Part shown: piece by piece, positions 36,564 to 45,103 of the stretch
How the letters are laid out: the number at the start of each line of letters is the position of its first letter
Numbering within the stretch: position 1 is the stretch's first letter
Origin: Aerococcus viridans
GTDB taxonomy: Bacteria > Bacillota > Bacilli > Lactobacillales > Aerococcaceae
Reading direction: 5' to 3'
Length of the DNA stretch: 64,000 bases
NCBI RefSeq assembly: GCF_001543285.1
Contig: NZ_CP014164.1
Coordinates: forward strand, 620,001 to 684,000
Position numbers and translations under genes: made by a program
The notes under the pieces: generated by a model
What the model was told of the DNA's origin: nothing
What the model saw: only the letters and a program-made list of their open reading frames with translations
The model's database searches: none

Positions 36564-37004
36564 ATGGTGGAAGTTTACACAAACTACTGGGAAAATCGGC
36601 GCGATGGTGTTCGAAAGGAACATGGATCATACGCTAGCGAAGAAGCGGCCTTTGAGGGGATTCAAAGTTGGTGGACACTTCATCAAGAAAAGTATACCGA
36701 TGTGAATAAACGACGGACCAATTCAGGTGCCCTAGAAATTACATATGGTGATGACAATTACTACTATCGTATTGAGAAACGGCATTTGGACAAGTTACCA
36801 TCGACTAAATGTAAGTTGAGAAGTCCTGGTGAGATTGACAGTAAACGTAAACTGGCGCAATTAGATGAGGAAACCTTTCTATTTGAAGAATTAGCAGAAC
36901 CTTATCGAGACCTGCTACTTGTTGCAATGGGGGACGGCCAGCGGGTCAAGGACTTTATCTACGATGAAAAAGGTCGACCGATTCGCGAGCTGACTAAAGT
37001 ATAA
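36564..37004 (+). CDS. Hypothetical protein (146 aa)
   Basis: I do not recognise a family. The protein is soluble, has no signal peptide, and is rich in charged and aromatic residues (YTNYWENRRDGVRKEHGSY, RTNSGALEITYGDDNYYYRI in part). The ATG at 36564 is eight bases after AGGAG; two earlier in-frame starts overlap the RBS. Codon use looks like the neighbours. It lies alone between the orphan metQ and the infC leader. Confidence 0.7.
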   Translation: MVEVYTNYWENRRDGVRKEHGSYASEEAAFEGIQSWWTLHQEKYTDVNKRRTNSGALEITYGDDNYYYRIEKRHLDKLPSTKCKLRSPGEIDSKRKLAQLDEETFLFEELAEPYRDLLLVAMGDGQRVKDFIYDEKGRPIRELTKV

Positions 37005-37020
37005 AATTTAAAATAATTGA

Positions 37021-37049
37021 TTGACAAAGAGATTACAGGGTGTTATGAT
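37021..37049 (+). promoter_or_regulatory. Promoter of infC-rpmI-rplT
   Basis: TTGACA (37021-37026), 17-base spacer, TATGAT (37044-37049). Confidence 0.9.
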
Positions 37050-37054
37050 ATTGA

Positions 37055-37274
37055 GGTTGAGAAAAGAAGCAGAAACACCCGTTTCTCACCTGAGTTGACA
37101 AGTTACGTCCTCGGGTTGATAGATATTCAGTTCACACAGACTCGATCTGTGTGCTTAATACGACGGGTAGTGATTGTGCTATCCGTCGTTTTTTTCTATG
37201 TGAAATTTCTCTTTCATACAGATATATGCAATCTTGCAGAAAAATTTCTTTTTATACAGCATCAATGGAGGTGT
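37055..37274 (+). promoter_or_regulatory. infC operon leader with attenuator (L20-leader type)
   Basis: Long untranslated leader between the promoter and infC. It contains GAAACACCC/GGG-type pairing near 37070-37120, a hairpin CACACAGA/TCTGTGTG (near 37133-37153) and a strong terminator ACGACGGGTAG (37160-37170) / CTATCCGTCGTTTTTTT (37179-37195) about 80 bases before infC. In Bacillus this operon is controlled by L20-dependent premature termination; the same is inferred here. Confidence 0.75.
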
Positions 37275-37796
37275 ATTACTATCGCAAAAGATATGTTCGT
37301 AAATGAAAATATCCGTGCACGTGAACTTCGTGTAATTGATTCTGAAGGTGAACAATTAGGTGTGTTAAGTAAAGACGAGGCTTTAGATAAAGCTGAACAA
37401 GTTGAACTTGACTTAGTACTAGTATCACCAAACGCAAAACCACCAGTTGCCCGTATTATGGATTACGGTAAATACCGTTATGAGCAACAACGGAAAGAGC
37501 GTGAACAACGTCAAAATCAAAAACAAGTCAGTCTGAAGGAAGTACGTTTATCTCCTACGATTGAACAAAATGATTTCGACACAAAATTGCGTCAAGCTCG
37601 CAAGTTCCTTGAAAAAGGTGACAAAGTGAAAGCTTCAATTCGTTTCCGTGGACGTGCTATTACGCACAAAGAAATCGGTCGCGAAGTGCTAGAACGCTTT
37701 GCAGAAGAGCTTAAAGATGTTGCAGAAGTTGAACAAAGACCAAAAATGGAAGGACGTTCAATGTTCCTTCAAATGGCACCAACTGCTGACAAATAA
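37275..37796 (+). CDS. infC: Translation initiation factor IF-3, non-AUG start
   Basis: IF-3 checks start codons on the small ribosomal subunit. The family N-terminus [20 protein letters not shown] is encoded with no ATG before it. GGAGG (37267-37271) is followed by ATT (37275) and ATC (37281); ATT gives MTIAKDM, the usual start in related proteins. The in-frame ATG at 37293 lies 21 bases from the RBS. AUU starts are a known autoregulation device of infC. N-domain and C-domain ([10 protein letters not shown] ... FLQMAPT) are complete; it is 173 residues. Confidence 0.92.
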   Translation: MTIAKDMFVNENIRARELRVIDSEGEQLGVLSKDEALDKAEQVELDLVLVSPNAKPPVARIMDYGKYRYEQQRKEREQRQNQKQVSLKEVRLSPTIEQNDFDTKLRQARKFLEKGDKVKASIRFRGRAITHKEIGREVLERFAEELKDVAEVEQRPKMEGRSMFLQMAPTADK

Positions 37797-37821
37797 TTGA
37801 ACACTTTTAGGAGGAAAAAAC

Positions 37822-38022
37822 ATGCCAAAACAAAAAACTCACCGCGCTTCAGTTAAACGTTTCAAAAAGACTGCTTCAGGTAAACTAAAACGTAGTCATT
37901 CAGAACGTTCTCACCGTTTCCACGGTAAAACTAAAAAACAACGTCGTCAACATAAACAAGCGACTACAGTTCATTCAACAGATATTAAACGTATCTCACA
38001 AATGATGGACACTTACAAATAA
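37822..38022 (+). CDS. rpmI: 50S ribosomal protein L35
   Basis: Basic 66-residue protein starting [20 protein letters not shown], the L35 signature. AGGAGG precedes the ATG. Second gene of the infC-rpmI-rplT operon. Confidence 0.97.
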   Translation: MPKQKTHRASVKRFKKTASGKLKRSHSERSHRFHGKTKKQRRQHKQATTVHSTDIKRISQMMDTYK

Positions 38023-38075
38023 GATTATCTAAGCGTTCAGTCATGGACTGAACAGTACCAAAAGGAGGAAATTAA

Positions 38076-38435
38076 ATGGCTCGAGTTAAAGGTGGAACAG
38101 TAACACGTCGTCGTCGTAAAAAATATCTTAAGTTATCAAAAGGTTACTTCGGTGCGAAGTCTAAATTATATAAAACAGCTAAACAAGCTGTAATGAAATC
38201 TTACACTTACGCATACCGTGACCGTCGTCAAAAGAAACGTGACTTCCGTCGTCTATGGATTACACGTATTAATGCAGCTGCTCGTATGAATGGAATGAGC
38301 TACAGCACATTAATCAATGGCTTAAAAGTTGCTAACATCGACATGAACCGTAAAATGTTAGCTGAATTAGCAGTTAACGATGCTGATGCATTTGCAGCTA
38401 TCTGCGAACAAGCGAAAGCAGCTTTAAACAAATAA
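38076..38435 (+). CDS. rplT: 50S ribosomal protein L20
   Basis: 119-residue ribosomal protein with [18 protein letters not shown] and the C-terminal globular domain ([20 protein letters not shown]). AAAGGAGG precedes the ATG. In Bacillus L20 represses its own operon by binding the leader, which fits the attenuator found upstream of infC. Confidence 0.97.
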   Translation: MARVKGGTVTRRRRKKYLKLSKGYFGAKSKLYKTAKQAVMKSYTYAYRDRRQKKRDFRRLWITRINAAARMNGMSYSTLINGLKVANIDMNRKMLAELAVNDADAFAAICEQAKAALNK

Positions 38436-38448
38436 ATCAGACAATCAA

Positions 38449-38491
38449 AGTCCACGTAGCACCAGCTTTTAGCGAGTGCCTACTGGACTTT
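38449..38491 (+). terminator. Terminator after rplT
   Basis: AAAGTCCA.GTAG.CAC pairs with GTG.CTAC.TGGACTTTTTT. Confidence 0.9.
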
Positions 38492-38772
38492 TTTGTTTAT
38501 GAACTCAAAATGTTTTGGTGTTCTATTTATACTATCAAGGGTTATTAAATATTCGTATTATCCAAAGCACAGAATACTTGATAAGATATGTGTTAGAAAT
38601 AGCTGTGGTCCATTGTTCCAAAAAATGAATCATGAATATTAGGGGATGATAGAAAATGCTATTGCCTAGTGGCGGATTCAATCAAGATTAAGCTAAAGTA
38701 AGTCATCTTATGATAGAATGAAGCGATAGCGTCAAAAGGAAAAATTTATAAGTTAATGTAGAGGTGAAGCAG
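38492..38772. other. Spacer before metN, no riboswitch recognised
   Basis: About 280 bases with no gene. I looked for a SAM-I (S-box), SMK box and T-box signature and saw none. AT-rich -10-like sequences occur near 38710-38720 but no clear promoter. Confidence 0.4.
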
Positions 38773-39846
38773 ATGTCAATTATCGACTTAAAAGACGTCG
38801 CGGTAAAATTTGATACACCAAATGGTACCGTTGATGCAGTAAAAGATGTCAATATTTCAATCGATGAGGGCGAAATATTTGGCGTGATTGGTTACTCTGG
38901 TGCGGGTAAATCCACACTGGTTCGTACCATCAACCGCTTGCAACCAGTAACTTCTGGGCAAGTAATTGTAAATGATAAAGAAATCAATGCCTTATCAGAA
39001 GCAGAACTACGTGCTTCTCGTAAGAAAATTGGGATGATCTTCCAACACTTTAATTTAATGAATGCGAGAACGGTTGAGGGCAATGTCCTTTTCCCATTGA
39101 AGGATTCTAAATTATCTAAGGAAGAGAAAAAACAGAAAGTACATGAGTTGTTAGAATTAGTTGGATTAGCTGACCGTAAAGATGCTTACCCAAGCCAACT
39201 ATCTGGCGGACAGAAACAACGTGTAGCGATTGCGAGAGCCTTGGCTAACGACCCAGATGTTTTATTATGTGACGAGGCGACTTCTGCCTTAGACCCTAAA
39301 ACAACATCTTCAATCCTTGAACTGTTGAAAGAGTTGAATGAACGCTTAAACTTAACAATCGTCATCATTACTCATGAAATGCACGTTATCAAAGAAATTT
39401 GTAACCGTGTGGCGGTAATGGAACATGGTGTGGTTGTTGAACAAGATACGATTTTCAATATCTTCAGAAACCCACAACAAAAATTGACCAAAGACTTTAT
39501 CGAGTCTGCGTCACCAATAGAAAAGGGTATTCAAGAAGTTTTAAGCAAACCAGAATTATTGAATATTCACCCAGCTGACCGCGTAATCCGCGTGACTTTC
39601 TCAGGTGCTTCAACTGGGGACCCATTAATTTCTAAATTAACAGAGCAATTCCAAGTGAAAGCCAATATCTTATTCGGTAATATTGAAATTTTACAAAATA
39701 TTCCAGTGGGCACCTTGCTACTAAGCCTAAGTGGTGAAGATGCAAAAGTACAAGAAGCCATTGACTTTATTATTTACGAAGGTATCACTTTAGAAGAATA
39801 CAAAATCGAAGGCGACCACTATATTCAAGAGGAGGTTGATGCATAA
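38773..39846 (+). CDS. metN: Methionine ABC transporter ATP-binding protein
   Basis: ATPase of the methionine importer. Walker A is GYSGAGKST, signature LSGGQKQRVAIARAL, Walker B LLCDEATSALD, followed by the MetN-specific C-terminal NIL domain (~residues 270-357), which senses methionine in homologues. The start is ATG 38773, six bases after AGAGGTG, giving 357 residues. metI starts at the last base of its stop codon. Confidence 0.95.
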   Translation: MSIIDLKDVAVKFDTPNGTVDAVKDVNISIDEGEIFGVIGYSGAGKSTLVRTINRLQPVTSGQVIVNDKEINALSEAELRASRKKIGMIFQHFNLMNARTVEGNVLFPLKDSKLSKEEKKQKVHELLELVGLADRKDAYPSQLSGGQKQRVAIARALANDPDVLLCDEATSALDPKTTSSILELLKELNERLNLTIVIITHEMHVIKEICNRVAVMEHGVVVEQDTIFNIFRNPQQKLTKDFIESASPIEKGIQEVLSKPELLNIHPADRVIRVTFSGASTGDPLISKLTEQFQVKANILFGNIEILQNIPVGTLLLSLSGEDAKVQEAIDFIIYEGITLEEYKIEGDHYIQEEVDA

Positions 39847-40523
39847 TGAATTTTATCGAAAGTATCTTACCAAATGCAGCAAGCATTCCTGATGAATTTC
39901 TAGAAGCAACAATTGAAACACTTTATATGACACTTTGGACTGCAGGACTTGGGTTTGCTCTTGGTCTTGGACTAGGTGTTTGGTTAGTCTTAACCCAACC
40001 TAAAGGGTTAAAAGCTAACGCAGCCGTTTACGGTGTCTTAGACAAGTTTGTGAATATTTTCCGGTCTATTCCATTCGTTATTATGATTGCTTTACTTGTG
40101 AATATCACAAGATTAATTGCTGGTACTTCAATTGGTACAACTGCAGCAATCGTGCCATTAGTCGTAGCAACTGTGCCATTCTATGCCCGTCAGATTCAAA
40201 ATGCCTTGGTTGAGGTAAACCCCGGTGTTATCGAAGCGGCACAAGCAATGGGTTTGTCTACTGGAGATATTGTCTTCAGAGTTTACTTAAAAGAAGCCTT
40301 ACCAGGTATTATCCGTGTATCTGCATTGTCCATTATCAATGTAATCGGATTAACAGCTATGGCCGGAACTATCGGTGGTGGTGGTCTTGGTAACTTGGCT
40401 ATCACACGTGGTTATAACCGATTCCAAACAGATGTAACGATTATTTCTACAATCATTATCCTAATTATTGTCTTTATTTCTCAAGCTATCGCTGATCGCT
40501 TGGTGAAAAAAGTAGAGCACTAA
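39846..40523 (+). CDS. metI: Methionine ABC transporter permease
   Basis: 225-residue permease with about five membrane helices and the EAA-type loop (EAAQAMGLSTGDIVFRVYLKE in part) that docks on MetN. It overlaps the metN stop by one base (translational coupling) and precedes two metQ genes. Confidence 0.95.
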   Translation: MNFIESILPNAASIPDEFLEATIETLYMTLWTAGLGFALGLGLGVWLVLTQPKGLKANAAVYGVLDKFVNIFRSIPFVIMIALLVNITRLIAGTSIGTTAAIVPLVVATVPFYARQIQNALVEVNPGVIEAAQAMGLSTGDIVFRVYLKEALPGIIRVSALSIINVIGLTAMAGTIGGGGLGNLAITRGYNRFQTDVTIISTIIILIIVFISQAIADRLVKKVEH

Positions 40524-40561
40524 AATTCTGTCACTAAATCAAATTCTGGAGGAGAATTATA

Positions 40562-41476
40562 ATGAATAACAAATTTAAATTATCTGCAACAATCTTTGCT
40601 TCAATTATTGCTTTAGCTGCTTGTGGTACAACTGGTAATGAAAGTGAATCAGCTGCATCTGAATCTGCAACTGAAGAACAAGCTGAATACACTGTTGGTG
40701 TCGTTGGTGATACTGAACGTTTAGTGTGGGAAGACGTTGCTGAACGTTTAGTAGACGAAGGCATTACTTTAAATGTTGAAACCTTTACTGACTATGTAAC
40801 ACCAAACACTGCTTTAGTAGATGGTTCCTTAGATTTAAATGCCTTCCAACATTTAGCTTACCTAGCTGAATTTGTGGCATCAAACAATGCTGACTTACAG
40901 CCAGTTGGTTATACTTATATCTCTCCAATGGGTGCTTACTCAGAATCATTAGAAAGCATCGATGACTTAGCTGATGGTGGTACAGTTGTTATCCCTAACG
41001 ACGTGACTAACGCTGGTCGTGCTTTATTACTATTAGAATTAGCAGGCGTAATTGAAGTTGACGATGCTGCTGGTATTACCCCAAGCGTTGAAGACATCAC
41101 TGCTAACCCTAAAAACATTGAAATTACTGAAGTTGATGCCGCTCAAGTACCTCGTTCGCTTGCTGATGCTGATTTAGTAGTTGCTAACACAAACTACGCA
41201 GTCGATGCTGGTTTAGTACCTGAAGAAGATGCGATTTTCTTAGATGCTGATGACTTGGGTTCATTAGGTGCACAATACAAAAATGCTGTTGTTGTGAAAA
41301 CTGAAGATGCCGAAAACGAAGACATCCAAACAATTGTAGAAGCTTACCAATCTGACGAAACTGCGGCTAAAATTGACGAAGTAACATCAGGTGCTGACCA
41401 ACCAGCTTGGACAGACAACGATGACATCGCTGGTGACTTTGAAGAAGTTGTAAACCAAAGCCAACCAGCTGAATAA
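40562..41476 (+). CDS. metQ: MetQ substrate-binding lipoprotein, first tandem copy
   Basis: Methionine-binding lipoprotein of MetNIQ. The signal peptide has lipobox LAAC (ALAACGTTG), then a Ser/Glu-rich linker (SESAASESATEEQ) before the NlpA domain (YTVGVVGDTERLVWEDVA, DLNAFQHLAYLAEF). It is 304 residues, ending QSQPAE. Strong RBS GGAGGAG. A closely similar gene follows 33 bases later, so this is a tandem duplication. Confidence 0.94.
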   Translation: MNNKFKLSATIFASIIALAACGTTGNESESAASESATEEQAEYTVGVVGDTERLVWEDVAERLVDEGITLNVETFTDYVTPNTALVDGSLDLNAFQHLAYLAEFVASNNADLQPVGYTYISPMGAYSESLESIDDLADGGTVVIPNDVTNAGRALLLLELAGVIEVDDAAGITPSVEDITANPKNIEITEVDAAQVPRSLADADLVVANTNYAVDAGLVPEEDAIFLDADDLGSLGAQYKNAVVVKTEDAENEDIQTIVEAYQSDETAAKIDEVTSGADQPAWTDNDDIAGDFEEVVNQSQPAE

Positions 41477-41509
41477 GCAATTCAATTTATATTGGGAGGA
41501 GGAAATTGA

Positions 41510-42424
41510 ATGAATAAGAAAGTAAAAGTTTCAGCTACTTTATTGGCTTCAGTGTTTGCTTTAGCCGCTTGTGGTAATGGTGGGGCTACTGAATCAGATT
41601 CTGCAGCCTCAAGTGAAGCAGTCAACACAGAAGAAACTTCTGAATATACGATTGGTGTTGTGGGCTCCGCAGCTCATGATGTTTGGGATGACGTAGCAAG
41701 TCGTTTAGAAGATGAAGGTATTCAACTGAATATTGAAGAATTTTCTGAATATACTACCCCAAACAATGCGCTTGCAGATGGGTCACTAGATTTAAATGCT
41801 TTCCAGCATTTAGCTTTCTTAGCTGACTATGTAAATGCAAACAATGCTGACTTACAACCGATTGGCTATACATTCATTTCACCAATGGGGGCCTACTCAG
41901 ATGTTGTTGAAAATATTGACGATTTAGCAGATGGTGCTTCAGTTGTCATTCCAAATGATGTGACAAATGGTGGTCGTGCCCTACAATTATTAGCCTTAGC
42001 TGGTCTAGTTGAATTAGATGACGCTGCGGGCATATCACCAACAGTAAGTGATATTACTGCTAACGATAAAAACTTAAACATTACTGAAGTGGATGCAGCT
42101 CAGGTTCCGCGATCTCTTGCGGACGCTGACTTGGTGGTTTCAAATACCAACTATGCAGTGGATGCTGGATTGAATCCTTCTGTTGATGCCATTTTTGTGG
42201 ATACTGACAACTTAGATGATGTTGGTGCGCAATACAAAAATGCGATTGTTATCAGAGCTGAAGATGCAGAAAATGAAGACTTCCAAAAAATCGTGGAAGC
42301 ATATCAATCTGAAGAAACGGCCACAGTAATGGATGAAGTAACGTTAGGCGCTGACAAACCGGCATGGTCAGATAATGACGATGTTGCAGGTGAATTCGCT
42401 AAGGTGTTAGAACAAACTAACTAA
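41510..42424 (+). CDS. metQ: MetQ substrate-binding lipoprotein, second tandem copy
   Basis: Paralogue of the preceding gene with the same length (304 residues), the same lipobox (ALAACGNGG) and linker type, and matching blocks (DLNAFQHLAFLADY, PQSLAD-like ADADLVVSNTNYAVDAGL). Differences are spread over the whole protein, so the duplication is not recent. RBS GGGAGGAGG. Two binding proteins for one permease may widen the substrate range (for example different methionine forms), an inference. Confidence 0.94.
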   Translation: MNKKVKVSATLLASVFALAACGNGGATESDSAASSEAVNTEETSEYTIGVVGSAAHDVWDDVASRLEDEGIQLNIEEFSEYTTPNNALADGSLDLNAFQHLAFLADYVNANNADLQPIGYTFISPMGAYSDVVENIDDLADGASVVIPNDVTNGGRALQLLALAGLVELDDAAGISPTVSDITANDKNLNITEVDAAQVPRSLADADLVVSNTNYAVDAGLNPSVDAIFVDTDNLDDVGAQYKNAIVIRAEDAENEDFQKIVEAYQSEETATVMDEVTLGADKPAWSDNDDVAGEFAKVLEQTN

Positions 42425-42463
42425 TTCATTTTTTTGGTAATATGGGCTTGATTAGAAATCCTG

Positions 42464-42503
42464 AAACGTGGGAAATGGGTTATTACCTGTTTTCCACGTT
42501 TTT
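42464..42503 (+). terminator. Terminator of the met transporter operon
   Basis: AAACGTGG (42464-42471) pairs with CCACGTTT (42494-42501), T run. The ISL3 element is inserted directly behind it; its left target copy is 42503-42510. Confidence 0.8.
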
Positions 42504-42638
42504 ATATTAAGGGTCTCCGACTTTTGGTGTGGATGAGAAATCATTCAAACCTATTTTGTATAAAAACACAAAAAGACATATGAATATTTCCTATGCTAAA
42601 ATTTAAGCGTCTAAACCAAAATTAGAAAGGAAATTCAT

Positions 42639-43964
42639 ATGTCTCAGAACGATAATATCAGACTTTTACTAAACATTAAGGATACTAACATCACATTTAA
42701 CGAAGAAAATTGGATTCAAGAGCGTAATATTAAAGGAATAAATGTAAAAGTTTTTACTGGCACGTTAACCTACAAGCCCAAGGCTTGCCCTAAATGTGGT
42801 TGTGTAAATGACCATTCTATCGTTAAAGATGGGTTTATGACGTCCAGGATCACGTGGTTACGCCAATCCAATACACCAACCTATCTAGAGCTTAAGAAGC
42901 AACGCTTCTGGTGTCATGAATGCGATGAGCGCTTCATTGCTCATACCAGTGAGGTTGCACGTAATTGTCATATCGCTAAACAAGTGAAGCAATCTGTTTT
43001 AGTTGAGGCTGCAGATACGATTTCAAACAAGGATCTCGCTCGTAGGCACTGTATCTCAGATAATACTAGTAGACGAATTATTAATCGCTTTATGGATGAC
43101 TATTTTCGTCGCAATCGCACAAAACTAGCGAAACACATGTGCTTCGATGAGATCAAATCTACAAAACAAGCTGACAATCAAATGAGTTTTATTTTTAGTA
43201 ATGAGGAGACTCATGAAGTTCTTGGTATACTGCCCACTCGACAACTATACAAATTAAGAGAATACTTCCGCCAATTTAGTTTAAAAGAGCGCTCTGCTGT
43301 TGAAACCATTGTTGTTGATATGAATGCGCCTTATATGACTTTGGTTAGAGAAATGTTTCCAAACGCCAAAGTAATTATTGATCGTTTTCATATCATTCAA
43401 TTGATTTCACGTTCTTTAAACAAAACGAGAGTTCAAGTAATGAATACTTTCAATATAAATAGAAATAATGGTGAAGATAAAAAAGAGTATCGCAAGCTGA
43501 AAAGTTTTTGGAAGCTTATCCTAAAGGATTTCAACGAAGTTGATTTTATAAATTATAGAAAACAACGTTTATTTAAAGGGAAAATGGTTTGTGATATGGA
43601 TATTCTTGATCATCTACTTTCTTTAGATGAGGATTTAACGGAAAATTACTGGGTATATCAAGCTTTACTAGAGGCTTCTAAAGAAAATAATATCGAAATG
43701 TTTCATGAGACTATTACTGCAGAACGTCACCAAAATATCAGTAAATATATGCAAACCTCACTGAACACATTATTGAAGAATATAGCGTTTATCGCAAACA
43801 CCTTCCATTACAAGACTAGATCAAACGCTAGTCTAGAAGGAAAAAATAATCGTATCAAAGTCATAAAACGTGTATCCTATGGATATCGAAATTTTTTCAA
43901 TTTCAGAAATAGGGTGATGATTAGTTTCATTTTAAAACCGGGCAAGCCCGCTTCCCTTAATTAA
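42639..43964 (+). CDS. ISL3-family transposase
   Basis: DDE transposase of 441 residues. N-terminal zinc fingers (CPKCGC and CHEC) precede a helix-turn-helix (LARRHCISDNTSRRIINRF) and the catalytic domain with CFDEIKS, VVDMNAPY and DRFHIIQLI, ending in the ISL3-typical SLEGKNNRIKVIKRVSYGYRN (shown in part). GAAAGGAAA precedes the ATG. It is full length and seems functional. Confidence 0.95.
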   Translation: MSQNDNIRLLLNIKDTNITFNEENWIQERNIKGINVKVFTGTLTYKPKACPKCGCVNDHSIVKDGFMTSRITWLRQSNTPTYLELKKQRFWCHECDERFIAHTSEVARNCHIAKQVKQSVLVEAADTISNKDLARRHCISDNTSRRIINRFMDDYFRRNRTKLAKHMCFDEIKSTKQADNQMSFIFSNEETHEVLGILPTRQLYKLREYFRQFSLKERSAVETIVVDMNAPYMTLVREMFPNAKVIIDRFHIIQLISRSLNKTRVQVMNTFNINRNNGEDKKEYRKLKSFWKLILKDFNEVDFINYRKQRLFKGKMVCDMDILDHLLSLDEDLTENYWVYQALLEASKENNIEMFHETITAERHQNISKYMQTSLNTLLKNIAFIANTFHYKTRSNASLEGKNNRIKVIKRVSYGYRNFFNFRNRVMISFILKPGKPASLN

Positions 43965-44006
43965 ATAAACATGATACATCCCGCTCGCTATGTTCAAAGA
44001 AAAAAA

Positions 44007-44124
44007 CTGCAAGTGTACGTCCTTAGCCGTGAAAAAGCATGATATCGAGACCTTGGCTCGATATCAAGGCAGAGAGACCTTGGCTCTCGCCGGTGTCACG
44101 GCTCTTAAGGAACGTACACAGCAG
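44007..44124 (+). other. Branched palindrome in the 3' non-coding part of the ISL3 element
   Basis: The outer stem CTGC..GTGTACGT.CTTA.CCGTG (44007-44031) pairs with CACGG...TAAGG.ACGTACAC.GCAG (44097-44124). Inside are two hairpins with the same loop ACCTTGG: GATATCGAG/CTCGATATC (44041-44065) and GAGAG/CTCTC (near 44072-44088). It lies between the transposase stop and the right inverted repeat and holds no gene. Confidence 0.7.
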
Positions 44125-44268
44125 TTCAAAGGACAAAAAAGATAGTTCTTCTTTTATCAAATCTCATTTAAAATAAAATAAAAAAGAAACTCAAATCCAT
44201 ATAAAATGAATTTAAGTTTCTTGCTTAAATTAAGCTATCCACATTAAATGTCGAAGAGCCTATATTAA

Positions 44269-44300
44269 GTGGTCTTTCAAAGCACACCAGCTGAATAATT
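44269..44300 (+). pseudogene. Possible remnant of a metQ 3' end
   Basis: CAAAGC.CACCAGCTGAATAA here closely matches the end of the first tandem metQ (CAAAGCCAACCAGCTGAATAA) and reads QSTPAE-stop instead of QSQPAE-stop. Only about 25 bases match, so this may be a trace of a third copy or chance. Confidence 0.35.
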
Positions 44301-44508
44301 TGCAATTATAGCTATACGGCGGCAAAGCAAGCACAGGAAAAAGCTAATTATTTTTGGAAAATGGTTTTTTTAAATGGCAATTATCGCAAAAATTAAATTT
44401 ATTTCATTATCTCTTTTTAGTAATATTCTATCTATGATTTAAAGATTCAATCTGATAAAATAAGTTGAATTTATTCAAAGTAAAAAGTGAACTTAGGAGA
44501 AGACATGA

Positions 44509-45045
44509 ATGAGTCATATTAATATGGGATTAGCGCTTCGCGAATCAGTTGAGAGCGATATGGCGCAATTAACTGGGATGCTTGAAGACGCGATTGCTTT
44601 ACTTGCAATGAATAATATAGATCAATGGCAAAACGGTACGATATCCAACGAAGATCTATTAGATGCGATTATGCATGACCAAGGCTTTGTCTGGGAGCAA
44701 CGCGATACCACAGGAATTGCAGGCTTCTGTGTCTTGGATACTTACGATGAACCATACGAAAACCTTGCTGAAGGTGAATGGACTGTAAAGGGCCCTTATT
44801 TGTCGATTCACCGGGTCATGGTTTCCCAACATTTACGTGGTCGTAAAGTCACTTCACAAATGTTTTTAGATATCAAAAAAATGGGGATAGTCAATAACAT
44901 TACCTCATTACGAATTGATACCCATCCAGACAATGTCATGATGCAGAAAACCTTGAAATGCAACGGTTTTGTTAGAACAGGTTTACTTTATATGCCATCA
45001 GGTAGTCCGCGCTACACTTATGAATTTGACTTATCCCAATTTTAG
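44509..45045 (+). CDS. GNAT family N-acetyltransferase
   Basis: 178-residue acetyltransferase fold: the acetyl-CoA binding segment is SIHRVMVSQHLRGRKVTSQMF (in part; the RGRKVTS stretch fits the pyrophosphate loop), then RIDTHPDNVMMQKTLKCNGF. ATG is nine bases after TAGGAGA. The substrate is unknown. It precedes lplA by 58 bases and may share its transcript. Confidence 0.82.
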   Translation: MSHINMGLALRESVESDMAQLTGMLEDAIALLAMNNIDQWQNGTISNEDLLDAIMHDQGFVWEQRDTTGIAGFCVLDTYDEPYENLAEGEWTVKGPYLSIHRVMVSQHLRGRKVTSQMFLDIKKMGIVNNITSLRIDTHPDNVMMQKTLKCNGFVRTGLLYMPSGSPRYTYEFDLSQF

Positions 45046-45103
45046 ACTAAAATAATGGCTATAACATATCAAAATATAGTCTAGGATAGAGAGGTAGTAA
45101 GTT

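Larger units (their letters stand above)
42511..44260 (+). mobile_element. ISL3-family insertion sequence, complete, 1750 bp
   Basis: Imperfect terminal inverted repeats: the left end GGGTCTCCGACTTTTGGTG (42511 on) and the right end read inward GGCTCTTCGACATTTAATG (44260 backward), both continuing TGTGGAT. An exact 8-bp direct repeat TATATTAA flanks it (42503-42510 and 44261-44268), the length expected of ISL3. One intact transposase gene is inside. The exact duplication points to a recent insertion. Confidence 0.95.

Noticed and set aside
38492..38772. SAM-I or T-box control of metNIQ
   Set aside because: A stretch resembling CTTATCAAG is present only on the minus strand, and none of the other conserved SAM-I or T-box blocks is found.
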